Below, in pieces: positions 9,101 through 17,158 of a stretch of 37,743 bases of DNA. The position numbers and the translations under genes are program-made. A model generated the notes under the pieces. That model had not been told where the DNA came from. It searched no databases and saw only the letters and a program-made list of their open reading frames with translations. Position 1 is the first letter of the stretch. Each line of letters begins with the position of its first letter. The DNA is from Polyangiaceae bacterium. GTDB taxonomy: Bacteria; Myxococcota_A; Polyangia; Polyangiales; Polyangiaceae. The stretch spans positions 1 through 37,743 of the forward strand of contig JALHPN010000074.1 in assembly GCA_022842465.1 (NCBI GenBank), given 5' to 3'.

Positions 9101-9367
9101 AACCCGCTCTTCTCCTTCTTCGTGGAGAACGGGGAGACGGCGGGCCGGGACCTCGCTCCCATCCGCAACACCCAGTGGAAGTTCACGACCCGCGGACAGT
9201 TCCAGGCGCTCAGCATCGCGCTCGGGGGCCAGAGCGCGAACGTGAATCCTCAGTCGATGCGCTTCGTCGCGCCGCTCGGGCAGGTCGCGATCGTCGACGC
9301 CTCCAACCAGGGGCTCGTGCTCGTCGATCTGCGCAGCGTGTCCATTGCGCGCGCGCCGTTCTTCTGA
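6128..9367 (+). CDS. large lipoprotein, propeller-like, paralogous in design to its upstream neighbour
   Basis: A 1079-residue protein starting at GTG 6128, four bases after the preceding stop. The signal peptide ends L-V-L-F-A-C, giving lipidation at about Cys26. Repeated strand patterns such as T-I-Y-L-G-D...V-H-V-L-D-L-S, K-F-L-Y-A-V-D...I-L-V-Y-D-V-S and V-F-G-F-V-T-L...V-V-V-I-D-V-D-D-W-D (residues about 390-600) suggest a beta-propeller. The C-terminal third has scattered Cys pairs and ends Q-V-A-I-V-D-A-S-N-Q-G-L-V-L-V-D-L, again blade-like. Together with the upstream lipoprotein it forms a two-gene surface module. I recognise no catalytic motif. Homologues are expected mainly in Myxococcota; this expectation is inferred, not searched. 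Confidence 0.85.
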   Translation: MNRRRLSLGVLASLAVVVTALVLFACSQTPTAVPVRTFERAQKVDFVCLRLADASPAGLVPRRPIGVPLGECTQTPPDADGASFPTQLFALVTQSARGEVAVVNLTSGVIMDVNAKTPNFNFLPVGTVPTDIASAPDGQMTFVASAEPNKPAIYGLPSARILGDKAAVRSFDAAGRTIDLLLPPDPLGAPALTSWPVCSLPQAPAALSVVPREGGAGYELVAVLPGDRLASAKVVTIDPRPFLVGAGVIAADAGLPADGGAVAAPVMPGSLAPCPILAATELGGEDLLPPTFRVGAKAANGIPYVDAGALDLTCDLPRRTASCGAPPCCAEDFAPAPVILPDGGDPGPAPVGPTADELRDGGACADLDQDAGEIPLQVGPLDPPRVVALARDGTTIYLGDEAVPFVHVLDLSQPGTIVERAPLLATSLTEPTRPVGIRALAVSPPTRDYQKFLYAVDAQAGSILVYDVSAPSDTPRLPLTRPFPELDPFQPPDRVRFTSPVVAVEFARADVPITVDGNVAGVTGALCNPNPNVVDPKVDPGVAYRANSASPSSAYGDFGPRRLRGVFGFVTLASGSVVVIDVDDWDAPCRRPALLTEVRETDPNTGTGRPARAYSSVARAQALSPSDPYGAPEAAAESTSDEAYFPVSLPHRLRSAVFLRASTTTGKQIPYVSGLPTVAREDVILPVAGVGSEATPLLRPTREPGAEEALTPGIRFSFEAPEVHIDQDWTVTYEGALPGFDGYNAIVSTEDGFRSLVLKQPGAKFCSKGVEDWSLGRDRAAAITAAVAGAGRRAPVERLDRRIADYVQITSDLLGPDDPYWSVPESALEGGSCWQATDAPGSIAAPGRARYDLCNAVFGAPAEEGPGRDFPILEAYDDKLVLGRFFTFPNDAVTPTREVIWKDDSNRGALKLAQCCFHGQAKFRVRGGGQWVAVGSALGFLSHLVPGEGGRCVDSCDPREALLSSRAPAVPRSNGGQALPAPSRDSILALRNPLFSFFVENGETAGRDLAPIRNTQWKFTTRGQFQALSIALGGQSANVNPQSMRFVAPLGQVAIVDASNQGLVLVDLRSVSIARAPFF

Positions 9368-9381
9368 CAATCACTCTCGCC

Positions 9382-12096
9382 ATGGCGAAGGCGAGTGGCG
9401 CGGACACGCCGGTCATGCGGCAGTTCCTGGCCGCGAAGGCGGCCCATCCCGACGCCGTGCTCTTCTTCCGCCTCGGAGATTTCTACGAGATCTTCTTCGA
9501 GGACGCGGTGATCGCGGCGAAGGCGCTCGACCTCACCCTCACCAGCCGGAACAAGAACGCGGAGGAGCCGATCCCGATGTGCGGGGTGCCGTACCACGCC
9601 GCGAGCGGGTACGTGCAACGGCTGCTCGATCAAGGCCACAAGGTCGCGATCTGCGAGCAGATGGCCGACCCGTCGAAGGTGAAGGGGATCGTCCCGCGCG
9701 AGGTCGTCCGGGTGGTGACGCCGGCCATCACGTTCGACGATGCGGGCATCGACGCGCGGAAGAACCTCTTTCTCGCCGGCGTCGAGGGTAGCGCGCGGGA
9801 TCGCGGGGGCCGCGTCGGCCTCGCCGTGCTCGACTTCTCGACCGGGGAGCTCCTCGCCTGCGAGGCGGAGGGGGAGGAGGCGGCGCTCGCCGAGCTCGTC
9901 CGCCTCGATCCACGCGAGATCCTCGCTGGCGCCGGCACGGCTGCCCTCGCGCCGGCCCTCCGGAGCTCCCTGCCTCGCGCGACGGTGCGGGACGAGACGG
10001 CGGGCGGGGCCGCGCCGGTCACGCTGGAAGACGCGATCGCCGTCCTCGACGACGTGCTCGGCAAGGGCAGGGCGCGGAAGGCATGCGCCAGCGATCTCGC
10101 GCTCGTCGCGGCCGCGCGGTGCGTGGCGCAGGCGCGGATCTGCGAGCCGGGGCGCAAGCTTCCCCTCACGGGCCTCGTCGAGTACCGGCTCGGCGACACG
10201 CTCGTGCTCGACGACGCGACCCAGCGTCATCTCGAGCTCGTCCGGACGATCGACGGCGAGACCCGCGGATCGCTCCTCGCGCAGATCGACGCGACCCGGA
10301 CGTCCCCGGGCGCGCGTCTCCTCCGGCGCCGGCTCCTCGCGCCGCGCACGAGCGTGGCGGAGATCCGCCGCCGGCTCGACGCGGTCGAGGCCTTCGTCAC
10401 CCAGCCGGGCCTTCGCGCGGAGATCCGCCGGCGGCTCGACGAGGTGTCCGACCTCGAGCGGCTCGCGGTGAAGCTCGCGGTCGACCGTATCGGTCCGCGC
10501 GAGCTCGGCAAGCTCCGCTCGTCGGTCGCGGAGCTCCCCGCCATCGACGACGCCCTCGCGAGCTGCAAGGACGCCCAGCTCCGAGAGGCGTTCGAGCTCG
10601 GGAGGAAGGAGCCCTTCGTCGACCGCTGCGCGGATCTCCACGAGGTCCTCTCCGCCGCGCTCGCCGACGAGCTACCGGCCCGAGCGAGCGACGGGGGCAT
10701 GCTGAAGGAGGGGTACGACGGGGACCTCGACGAGGCGCGCACGCTGGCGAGGGACGGTCAGCGCCTCATCGTCGAGCTCGAGGGTCGTCTCCGCGAGGCC
10801 TCCCAGATCTCCTCGTTGAAGCTCCGCTACACGCGCGTCTTCGGCTGGTACATCGAGGTCACGAAGAGCCACCTCGCGAAGACGCCGAAGGCTTGGCGCC
10901 GCAAGCAGACGATCGCGACGGGCGAGCGCTTCACGTGCGACGAGCTCGACGCGCTCGCGGACAAGCTCGCGCACGCCGAGGAGCGACTCGGCGCGCGCGA
11001 GTCCGAGCTCTGGACCGCGCTCGTGCGGCGAATGGCGGAGCACGTCGAGCGGCTCCGCGCGGTGTCCGCGCGGCTCGCGCAGATCGACGTCGCGTGCGCG
11101 CTCGCCGAGGTGGCGCACCGCGACGACTACGTGCGTCCGGAGGTCGACGAGTCCCTCGAGCTCACGCTGGAGGAGGGGCGACACCCGGTCGTCGAGAAGC
11201 TCGCCGCCGCGGGCCGCTTCGTGCCGAACGACGTGTCGCTCGACGCGGCGCCGGACGCGCCCGCCGACCGAGGGCGGCTCTGGATCGTGACCGGACCGAA
11301 CATGGCCGGAAAGTCGACGTTCATGCGTCAGGTGGCGCTCGCCGTCGTCCTCGCGCAGATGGGCTCGTTCGTCCCGGCGAAGCGGGCGCACGTCGGCGTC
11401 GTCGATCGCTTGCTCACCCGGGTCGGCGCGAGCGACAACCTCGCGCGGGGCGAGAGCACCTTCATGGTCGAGATGAAGGAGACCGCGAACATCCTCGTCC
11501 GCGGGACGCGGCGCTCGCTCGTCGTCCTGGACGAGATCGGGAGAGGGACGAGCACCTACGACGGCCTCTCGATCGCGTGGGCGGTCGCGGAGCACCTCCA
11601 CGACGTCGTCGGGTGCCGCGGCCTCTTCGCGACGCACTACCACGAGCTCACCGAGCTCGTGGAGAGCTGCCCGCACGCGGAGAACCACAGCGTGAGCGCG
11701 CGCGAGCACGCGGGGTCGATCGTGTTCTTCCACAAGGTCCAGAAGGGGGCGGCATCGCGCTCGTACGGCGTCGCGTGCGCACGCCTCGCCGGGCTGCCGG
11801 AGCCGGTGCTCGCCCGAGCTCGCGCGCTCCTCGAGAACCTTGAGCGGGGCGGCGAGGGGGGCGGACGCGGCGGCCCGCGCACCGGGTCGCGCGGGACGAA
11901 GAAGCTCCCCCAGCTCGATCTCTTCGGCGGCGGCGGACCGGCGGCTCTCCCCGCGGCGCCGAGCGCGTCGGGTGCGCTCGGCGCGTCCTCGTCCCAGGCG
12001 GTCGACATGCTCCGCGCGCTCGACGTCGATCGCCTGACCCCGATCGACGCGCTCACGACGCTCGCGAAGCTGAAGGGCCTCCTCGGCCCGTCCTGA
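9382..12096 (+). CDS. mutS: DNA mismatch repair ATPase MutS
   Basis: A 904-residue MutS that recognises mispairs and small loops and recruits MutL. The mismatch-reading Phe-x-Glu is F34-Y35-E36 in G-D-F-Y-E-I-F. Connector, lever and clamp domains follow. Walker A is G-P-N-M-A-G-K-S-T (638-646), then the S-T-F-M-V-E-M segment, Walker B V-V-L-D-E-I-G-R-G-T-S-T and the T-H-Y-H-E-L switch. A Gly/Arg-rich linker contains P-Q-L-D-L-F, a good match to a sliding-clamp binding motif, and the end (V-D-R-L-T-P-I-D-A-L) is the usual MutS tetramerisation tail. ATG at 9382 is chosen because it aligns with known MutS starts; the frame is open further upstream but overlaps the lipoprotein gene. No mutL lies nearby. 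Confidence 0.98.
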   Translation: MAKASGADTPVMRQFLAAKAAHPDAVLFFRLGDFYEIFFEDAVIAAKALDLTLTSRNKNAEEPIPMCGVPYHAASGYVQRLLDQGHKVAICEQMADPSKVKGIVPREVVRVVTPAITFDDAGIDARKNLFLAGVEGSARDRGGRVGLAVLDFSTGELLACEAEGEEAALAELVRLDPREILAGAGTAALAPALRSSLPRATVRDETAGGAAPVTLEDAIAVLDDVLGKGRARKACASDLALVAAARCVAQARICEPGRKLPLTGLVEYRLGDTLVLDDATQRHLELVRTIDGETRGSLLAQIDATRTSPGARLLRRRLLAPRTSVAEIRRRLDAVEAFVTQPGLRAEIRRRLDEVSDLERLAVKLAVDRIGPRELGKLRSSVAELPAIDDALASCKDAQLREAFELGRKEPFVDRCADLHEVLSAALADELPARASDGGMLKEGYDGDLDEARTLARDGQRLIVELEGRLREASQISSLKLRYTRVFGWYIEVTKSHLAKTPKAWRRKQTIATGERFTCDELDALADKLAHAEERLGARESELWTALVRRMAEHVERLRAVSARLAQIDVACALAEVAHRDDYVRPEVDESLELTLEEGRHPVVEKLAAAGRFVPNDVSLDAAPDAPADRGRLWIVTGPNMAGKSTFMRQVALAVVLAQMGSFVPAKRAHVGVVDRLLTRVGASDNLARGESTFMVEMKETANILVRGTRRSLVVLDEIGRGTSTYDGLSIAWAVAEHLHDVVGCRGLFATHYHELTELVESCPHAENHSVSAREHAGSIVFFHKVQKGAASRSYGVACARLAGLPEPVLARARALLENLERGGEGGGRGGPRTGSRGTKKLPQLDLFGGGGPAALPAAPSASGALGASSSQAVDMLRALDVDRLTPIDALTTLAKLKGLLGPS

Positions 12097-12099
12097 GCC

Positions 12100-13032
12100 G
12101 TGGGCCGCGCTCCTCCCGACGGGACAGGCCGACGCGCGCTCGGCTATGCGCTCGTGGCGATCGCTGCCTCGTCGTGGGGGACGTGGCCGCTCGTCCTCCG
12201 CCATGCGGCGATGCCGGCCGCCGTCCAGTCGGCGATCGTGATGGGCGTCCTCACGTGCGTGTCCTTGCCGTTCATGCTCCGCGATCGCGTGGCGGCGAAG
12301 GCGCCGCCCCGGGCGTGGGCGCTCGTCGGGTGGTTGGGCGTCAGCGACGCGCTGAACGTCGGTCTCTTCTTCGCGGCGTACGCGCGGACGAGCGTCGCGA
12401 TTGCCGTCCTCACGCACTACCTGACGCCGATCCTCGTCGCGGTGGCCGCGCCGCTCGTCCTTCGTGAGCCGACCCGCCCGCGGACGTATGCGGCCGTCGC
12501 CGTCTCGTTCGTCGGCCTCGGGCTCCTCCTCCAGCCCTGGCGCATCGGCGCCGGCCTCGGGCCGAGCGATCTCGTCGGCGCGGCGTGCGGCGCGGGGAGC
12601 GCGGTCTTCTACGCGTCGAACGTCCTCGTGAACAAGCGTCTCGCGCCCTGGTTCTCGGCGAGCGAGCTGATGTTCTTCCACGGCCTCGTCGCGACGCCGC
12701 TCCTCGCCATGGCCGTGGCACGTACGGACTGGGTCGGTCTCGACCCCTCCGCCGTCCGCGTCGTCCTCCTCGGGGCGGTGGGCCCTGGCGCTCTCGCGGG
12801 GCTCGTCTTCGTCTGGGGCCTCCGCCGCGTGCCGGCGAGCCACGCGTCGGTCCTCACGCTCCTCGAGCCCTTCGTCGCGGTCCTCCTCGCGGCGGCGTTC
12901 CTCGGGGAGGTCCTGGGCGCGGTGCAGATGTCCGGCGGCCTCCTCATCCTCGCCGGCGCGCTCCTCGTGGTCTTCGCGGCGCCCGAGGGCAGAAGCGCGA
13001 CCGCACGTGATCGCGTAGACTCCGCGCGGTGA
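12100..13032 (+). CDS. EamA/DMT-family permease
   Basis: A 310-residue inner-membrane protein with about ten hydrophobic helices in two repeats of five, as in drug/metabolite transporters. The first repeat begins A-L-V-A-I-A-A-S-S-W-G-T-W-P-L and includes the T-H-Y-L-T-P-I-L-V-A signature-like helix. The second contains A-S-H-A-S-V-L-T-L-L-E-P-F-V-A-V-L-L-A, the conserved E-P motif of EamA. The substrate cannot be predicted. The GTG start is 3 bases after the mutS stop, and the stop overlaps the next gene by 4 bases, so mutS, the permease and the GGDEF gene are probably one transcript. Confidence 0.9.
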   Translation: MGRAPPDGTGRRALGYALVAIAASSWGTWPLVLRHAAMPAAVQSAIVMGVLTCVSLPFMLRDRVAAKAPPRAWALVGWLGVSDALNVGLFFAAYARTSVAIAVLTHYLTPILVAVAAPLVLREPTRPRTYAAVAVSFVGLGLLLQPWRIGAGLGPSDLVGAACGAGSAVFYASNVLVNKRLAPWFSASELMFFHGLVATPLLAMAVARTDWVGLDPSAVRVVLLGAVGPGALAGLVFVWGLRRVPASHASVLTLLEPFVAVLLAAAFLGEVLGAVQMSGGLLILAGALLVVFAAPEGRSATARDRVDSAR

Positions 13033-13988
13033 GCGTCCGTGACTCGCTGCTCTCGATCGTGCCCGTCGCGACGGGCGAGATCCTCGTCGTGGGCGAGGAC
13101 GCGACGCGAAAGGTCGTCCTCCTCCACACGACGATGCTCGGCGTTCACACGAGGCAGGCCGAAGGGCAAGAGCGGGCGTTCGAGTCCGCCGTCGCCCACG
13201 TCGACGCGCTCGACTGCGTGATCCTCGACCTCGGGCTCTCGAGCGGCGATCCGTGGGAGCTCCTCCGGAAGCTCCGTACGGATCCGAAGACGTCGGCGAT
13301 CCCCGTCCTCGTCGTCTTCGGGCGGCCCCCGTCCGAGACGGAGCTCGTGAGGGCCCTCGACGTCGGCGCCCACGACCACGTCACGAAGCCGCTCTCGGGA
13401 CCGCTCCTCTGCGCGAAGGTGCGGGCGCTGGCCGAGCGCTCCCGCGCGCAGCGCGAGCTCCGGAACAAGCTGAAGTCCGCGCTGGAGAACGCGGCGCACG
13501 ACGCGCTCACGGGGATGTTCAACCGACGCTACTTCGAGCGGCGGCTCCGCGAGGAGAGCGCGCACGCGAAGCGGCACCAGCGACCGTTCGCGGTCGTCCT
13601 GGTCGACATCGATCACTTCAAGCTCGTGAACGACACGTATGGGCACGAGGACGGCGATCGCGTCCTCGTCCACGTCGCCGAGATGATCGCCAGGGGCCTC
13701 CGCGACGACGACGTCGCCTGTCGGTACGGAGGCGAGGAGTTCGTCCTCCTCCTCCGCCACACGGACGCGCCGGCGGCGCGTGTCGTCGCCAACCGGCTGC
13801 GGCAGGCGCTCGGCGGCAAGGGGATCGCGCTGGGCCCGAAGGAGGACGTGCGGCACGTCACGTTCTCCGCCGGGGTCGCCTCGGCCGACGAGCGGAACGG
13901 GTTCGACGTCGACGAGGTCGTCTCGCGCGCCGACGCCGCCCTCTACCGCGCGAAGCGGGCCGGCCGGAACCGCGTCGAGATGGAGTGA
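13029..13988 (+). CDS. PleD-like response regulator with receiver and GGDEF diguanylate cyclase
   Basis: A 319-residue protein. The receiver domain (about 15-135) carries the phospho-acceptor Asp67 in I-L-D-L-G-L and the conserved Lys120 in T-K-P, but its first acidic cluster is reduced (V-V-G-E-D). A helical linker leads to a GGDEF domain (about 155-319) with D-A-L-T-G-M-F-N-R-R-Y-F, the metal-binding V-D-I-D-H-F-K and an intact active-site G-G-E-E-F at 234-238. An R-D-D-D inhibitory site (225-228) sits exactly five residues before it, the PleD arrangement, so feedback inhibition by c-di-GMP is expected. The protein should make c-di-GMP from two GTP. Its GTG start overlaps the permease stop, and its end abuts a convergent kinase gene. 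No cognate histidine kinase is adjacent. Confidence 0.95.
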   Translation: MSVRDSLLSIVPVATGEILVVGEDATRKVVLLHTTMLGVHTRQAEGQERAFESAVAHVDALDCVILDLGLSSGDPWELLRKLRTDPKTSAIPVLVVFGRPPSETELVRALDVGAHDHVTKPLSGPLLCAKVRALAERSRAQRELRNKLKSALENAAHDALTGMFNRRYFERRLREESAHAKRHQRPFAVVLVDIDHFKLVNDTYGHEDGDRVLVHVAEMIARGLRDDDVACRYGGEEFVLLLRHTDAPAARVVANRLRQALGGKGIALGPKEDVRHVTFSAGVASADERNGFDVDEVVSRADAALYRAKRAGRNRVEME

Positions 13989-13989
13989 C

Positions 13990-15474
13990 TCACCTCGCGA
14001 GGGCCGTCGGGTCCTCGCCGGACGGAGCGACGGATGCCGGCGGCGTCAGCGCGACGGGGAGGCCGAGATCGAGCTCCTCGACGTGGCGCACGTCTCGCGC
14101 GCCGAAGACCTCCTGCGCGACGTCGACGAACGTGCGGAGCTTGCCGGGCGAGTCGAGGTGGAACGTGATGCGGTGGAGACGCGTGCCGCCGAGCTCGAGG
14201 TGCCACCGGAGGGTGCGGAGCATCGCGTTGGCGCACGCCTCCACGCCCACGCGCGCGATCCCCGTGCCGAGCGCCGGCGCCGCGAGCGAGCTCGCGTGGT
14301 TCTCCTCGGCGAGGAGGAGCGCGCGGGCGAACGCGCGGCCGACGCAGCTCACCTCGTTCCAGGCAGCTACGGCGTGGAACACGTGCGACGCCGCGAGGCG
14401 ACCGGCCGTCGTGCGGATGCAGGAGCCGAGGGGCTGCTCGCCGCCAGCCATCGCCTCCGCCTCGATCTCGTCACCGCCGCGCGTGCGGAGCGCCTCACCG
14501 ACGCCGCTCCGCATCTTCATCTCGAAGTTCGCGCTCTGCACGATCGCGGTCGCGCGAGCGTCCGCGATGTCGCCCACCACGAAGCCGATCTCGACGCCGG
14601 AGACGGAGAGCCGGTGCTCGTCGATCCGGGTCGCCCCGAGCGGCTTCGGCTCGATCGCCTTCGCCAGCATCGCGAAGTGTCGGAACGGCTCCGCCAGGTC
14701 CACCGGCCGGGCGTTCGTGTCGCGCGCCAGCATTCCCCGGAGGAGCTCCTGGAAGTACGCCTCGGCCGGCGACCGCGGCGGCGGGAAGCGCGGCGGACGC
14801 GTCGGGTCGAGGATCTCGTCGACCGACGCGAAGGGCGCGTGCCCGTAGCGGAGATCGCACGCCGTCGCGGCGGCGCCCCAGACGTCCACCGTCCGCGCGA
14901 CGGGCATGCCGCGCAGCTGCTCGGGCGCCATGAACTTGAGCGTGCCGGAACAGTCGCTCGCGCGATCCGTCGTCGCGACCGCGATGCCGAAGTCGCCGAG
15001 GCGGATCCCCGCCTCCGGTGCACCGAAGACGTTCGACGGTTTCAGATCGCGATGGACCACGCCGGCGGAGTGCGCGGCGCGGAGCGCGGCGCACACGTCG
15101 CGCATCACGAGGCACACCGTCCAGAGCGGCAAGCCCTTGCCGAGCGCCGCCCGCCGCCGCCGATCCAGCTCCGCGAGGTCGAGCCCGTCGACGTACTCCT
15201 GCACGAGGTAAGGGGTACCGCCCCCGGGGAGCTGTCCGGCGTCGATCGCCCGCACGATGAGCGGGCTCGACACGCGCGCCATGAGCCGCGCCTCCGACAG
15301 GATCCGCCCCGCCGCGGAGCTGCCCTCGTGCGAGGTCGCCGACAGCTCCCGGCGGAGCGTCTTCACGATCACCGGCACCGCGAGCACGGGGTGCTTCGCG
15401 AGCCACACCTCGCTCATGCCCCCCTCGCCGAGGAGGCCCCAGACGTCGTAGCCGGGGACGGCGAGGGTCGTCAC
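13990..15474 (-). CDS. Ser/Thr protein kinase fused to a macro domain
   Basis: A 494-residue, apparently soluble Hanks-type kinase. The glycine loop is G-E-G-G-M-S-E-V-W (16-24), the lysine is K38, the likely helix-C Glu is E61, the catalytic loop is H-R-D-L-K-P-S-N (141-148), followed by D-F-G (161-163) and A-P-E (183-185): all key residues are present. After about residue 290 comes a macro-type domain: V-E-I-G-F-V-V-G-D-I, A-I-V-Q-S-A-N (310-316), R-S-G-V-G-E-A-L (322-329), T-T-A-G-R-L near 357, H-V-F-H-A-V, and L-G-T-G-I (402-406). Macro domains bind or hydrolyse ADP-ribose derivatives. Here the N-A-A-N motif is Q-S-A-N and the G-G-G-V loop is reduced, so binding is likelier than hydrolysis. 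No membrane segment or PASTA repeat is seen, unlike many bacterial kinases. gcvH lies 10 bases upstream on the same strand. Confidence 0.93.
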   Translation of the reverse strand: MTTLAVPGYDVWGLLGEGGMSEVWLAKHPVLAVPVIVKTLRRELSATSHEGSSAAGRILSEARLMARVSSPLIVRAIDAGQLPGGGTPYLVQEYVDGLDLAELDRRRRAALGKGLPLWTVCLVMRDVCAALRAAHSAGVVHRDLKPSNVFGAPEAGIRLGDFGIAVATTDRASDCSGTLKFMAPEQLRGMPVARTVDVWGAAATACDLRYGHAPFASVDEILDPTRPPRFPPPRSPAEAYFQELLRGMLARDTNARPVDLAEPFRHFAMLAKAIEPKPLGATRIDEHRLSVSGVEIGFVVGDIADARATAIVQSANFEMKMRSGVGEALRTRGGDEIEAEAMAGGEQPLGSCIRTTAGRLAASHVFHAVAAWNEVSCVGRAFARALLLAEENHASSLAAPALGTGIARVGVEACANAMLRTLRWHLELGGTRLHRITFHLDSPGKLRTFVDVAQEVFGARDVRHVEELDLGLPVALTPPASVAPSGEDPTALAR

Positions 15475-15484
15475 GGCAGAGCGG

Positions 15485-15880
15485 TCAGTGCGCCGAGGCC
15501 TTCACGTGCGCGTCGTACGCCCCCTCGTCGAGGAGCGCGTCGACCGCCTTCTCGTCGGCGACCTCGAGGACGACCATCCAGCCCTTGCCGTAGCAGTCCT
15601 CGTTCACGAGCTCCGGCTTGCCGTCGAGCTCGCCGTTGATCTCGACGACCTTGCCCGCCATCGGTGCGAACAGATCGCTCAGCGTCTTGACGCTCTCGAT
15701 CGTCCCGAAGGCCTTGCCGGCCGCGAGCTCGTCACCGACCTTCACGTCGAGGTTGACGAGCGTGATGTCACCGAGCTGCTCGACCGCGAACGCCGTGATC
15801 CCGACGCGCACCTTCCGGCCGTCGGCCTTCGCCCACTCGTGATCTTTCGTGTACTTGAGGCCCGCGGGGATGTCAGTCAT
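15485..15880 (-). CDS. gcvH: glycine cleavage system H protein
   Basis: A 131-residue lipoyl carrier, standard length. The lipoylated lysine is K65 in the E-S-V-K-T-L-S-D context; the start Y-T-K-D-H-E-W and the end G-K-G-W-M-V-V-L-E-V are typical. The H protein shuttles the aminomethyl group between GcvP, GcvT and the L protein. ATG at 15880 is preceded by AGGAG about 14 bases upstream and lies 26 bases after gcvT, clearly one operon. The glycine decarboxylase gene gcvP, often next in line, is not here: the kinase-macro gene follows instead. Confidence 0.97.
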   Translation of the reverse strand: MTDIPAGLKYTKDHEWAKADGRKVRVGITAFAVEQLGDITLVNLDVKVGDELAAGKAFGTIESVKTLSDLFAPMAGKVVEINGELDGKPELVNEDCYGKGWMVVLEVADEKAVDALLDEGAYDAHVKASAH

Positions 15881-15906
15881 CGCTCGTCTCGTGCTCCTGG
15901 GGGTCG

Positions 15907-17019
15907 TCAGACCGATCGCTTGTAGAACGGCGTCTTCACCACGACCGCCTCGATGTTCTTCCCGCGGCAGTCCACGAAGAAGGTCGAGCCGACCGCGCTC
16001 GTCTCGCTCGGCAGATAGCCGAGGCCGATGTTCTTGCCAACGGTGGGGCCCGGGCTGCCGCTCGTGCAGACGCCGATCTCCTTCCCCTCCGCATCGCGGA
16101 GCGGGTAGCCGTGGCGGGCGATGCCGCGGCCCGTGACCTCGAAGCCGACGAGCTTCCGCTTCGTGCCGGCGGCCTTGATCGCCGCGAGCGCGTCCTTGCC
16201 GACGAACATCGGCTTGTCGAGCTTCGTGACCCAGCCGAGGCCGGCCTCGATCGGATTCGTCGACTCGTCGATGTCGTTGCCGTAGAGCGAGAGGCGCGCC
16301 TCGAGGCGCAGCGTGTCCCGCGCGCCGAGCCCGACGGGCTGGAGGCCGAGCGGCGTGCCGACCTCGACGAGCTGGCCCCAGAGCGACGGCGCCTCGTTCC
16401 ACGCGCAGAAGATCTCGACGCCGTCCTCGCCCGTGTAGCCCGTGCGCGCGACGGTGCAGCGCACGTTGGCGACGACCGCATCGCGGAAGTGGAACGACTT
16501 GAGCTCACGGAGCTTCGCCGCGTCGCTGCCGAGGAGGGCGAGGACGTCGAACGCCTTCGGGCCCTGGAGCGCGAGGAGCGCGGTGTCGTTCGTGCGGTCT
16601 CGGAACTCGCAGTGGTCCTTCGCAGCCTTCTCGAAGTGCGCCGCCATCTTCTCGTGGTTCGAGGCGTTGCAGACGATCATCCACCGGTCCTGCGCGGCGC
16701 GGTAGACGATGAGGTCGTCGAGGATGCCGCCGTCCTCCTTGCACGCGCACGTGTAGAGCGCCTGACCGTCGACGAGCTTCGTCGCGTCGTTCGTGACGAG
16801 GTAGTCGACGACCTGCGCCGCGTACTCGCCCGACAGCTCGAGCTCGCCCATGTGCGAGACGTCGAAGAGCCCGCATGCCGTGCGGACGGCCTGGTGCTCG
16901 GCCGAGATCCCCTTGTACTGGACGGGCATCTCCCACCCCGCGAACGGGACGAGCCTGCCGCCCGCTCGGACGTGCGCGTCGTAGAGGGAAGTCCGTCGAA
17001 GGGGCGTCGGGTCGCTCAT
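15907..17019 (-). CDS. gcvT: glycine cleavage system aminomethyltransferase
   Basis: A 370-residue T protein that transfers the methylene carbon from the H-protein aminomethyl arm to tetrahydrofolate, releasing ammonia. Family landmarks include L-V-P-F-A-G-W-E-M-P-V-Q-Y near the start, F-D-V-S-H-M-G-E, the folate-site region A-R-T-G-Y-T-G-E-D-G-V-E-I-F, and G-L-G-A-R-D-T-L-R-L-E. The C-terminal OB-like domain has the C-T-S-G-S-P-G-P-T segment. Full length, ATG at 17019, no obvious Shine-Dalgarno. It is the first gene of the gcvT-gcvH unit and diverges from the VOC gene. The 139-base gap upstream is too short and lacks the paired structure of a tandem glycine riboswitch, so I see no such switch. 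Confidence 0.97.
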   Translation of the reverse strand: MSDPTPLRRTSLYDAHVRAGGRLVPFAGWEMPVQYKGISAEHQAVRTACGLFDVSHMGELELSGEYAAQVVDYLVTNDATKLVDGQALYTCACKEDGGILDDLIVYRAAQDRWMIVCNASNHEKMAAHFEKAAKDHCEFRDRTNDTALLALQGPKAFDVLALLGSDAAKLRELKSFHFRDAVVANVRCTVARTGYTGEDGVEIFCAWNEAPSLWGQLVEVGTPLGLQPVGLGARDTLRLEARLSLYGNDIDESTNPIEAGLGWVTKLDKPMFVGKDALAAIKAAGTKRKLVGFEVTGRGIARHGYPLRDAEGKEIGVCTSGSPGPTVGKNIGLGYLPSETSAVGSTFFVDCRGKNIEAVVVKTPFYKRSV

Positions 17020-17158
17020 GGCGGGCGGAGTCTAGGAGACGGCGCGCTCCGGTGAAAGCACGGTTTTCTGCGCGTGCGTGCTCCTTCGTCCCTTGACGCC
17101 TCGGCGTGGCCCGAGTCGGGTCCGCTCCCCGAGCAGCACCCACGGGAAGGAGACGACG

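Noticed and set aside
9175..9381. N-terminal extension of MutS
   Set aside because: The frame is open upstream of ATG 9382 but overlaps the lipoprotein gene, and the sequence is not MutS-like; known MutS proteins begin near the chosen ATG.
17020..17158. Glycine riboswitch before gcvT
   Set aside because: The gap is only 139 bases, shared with a divergent gene, and shows none of the tandem aptamer pairing expected.
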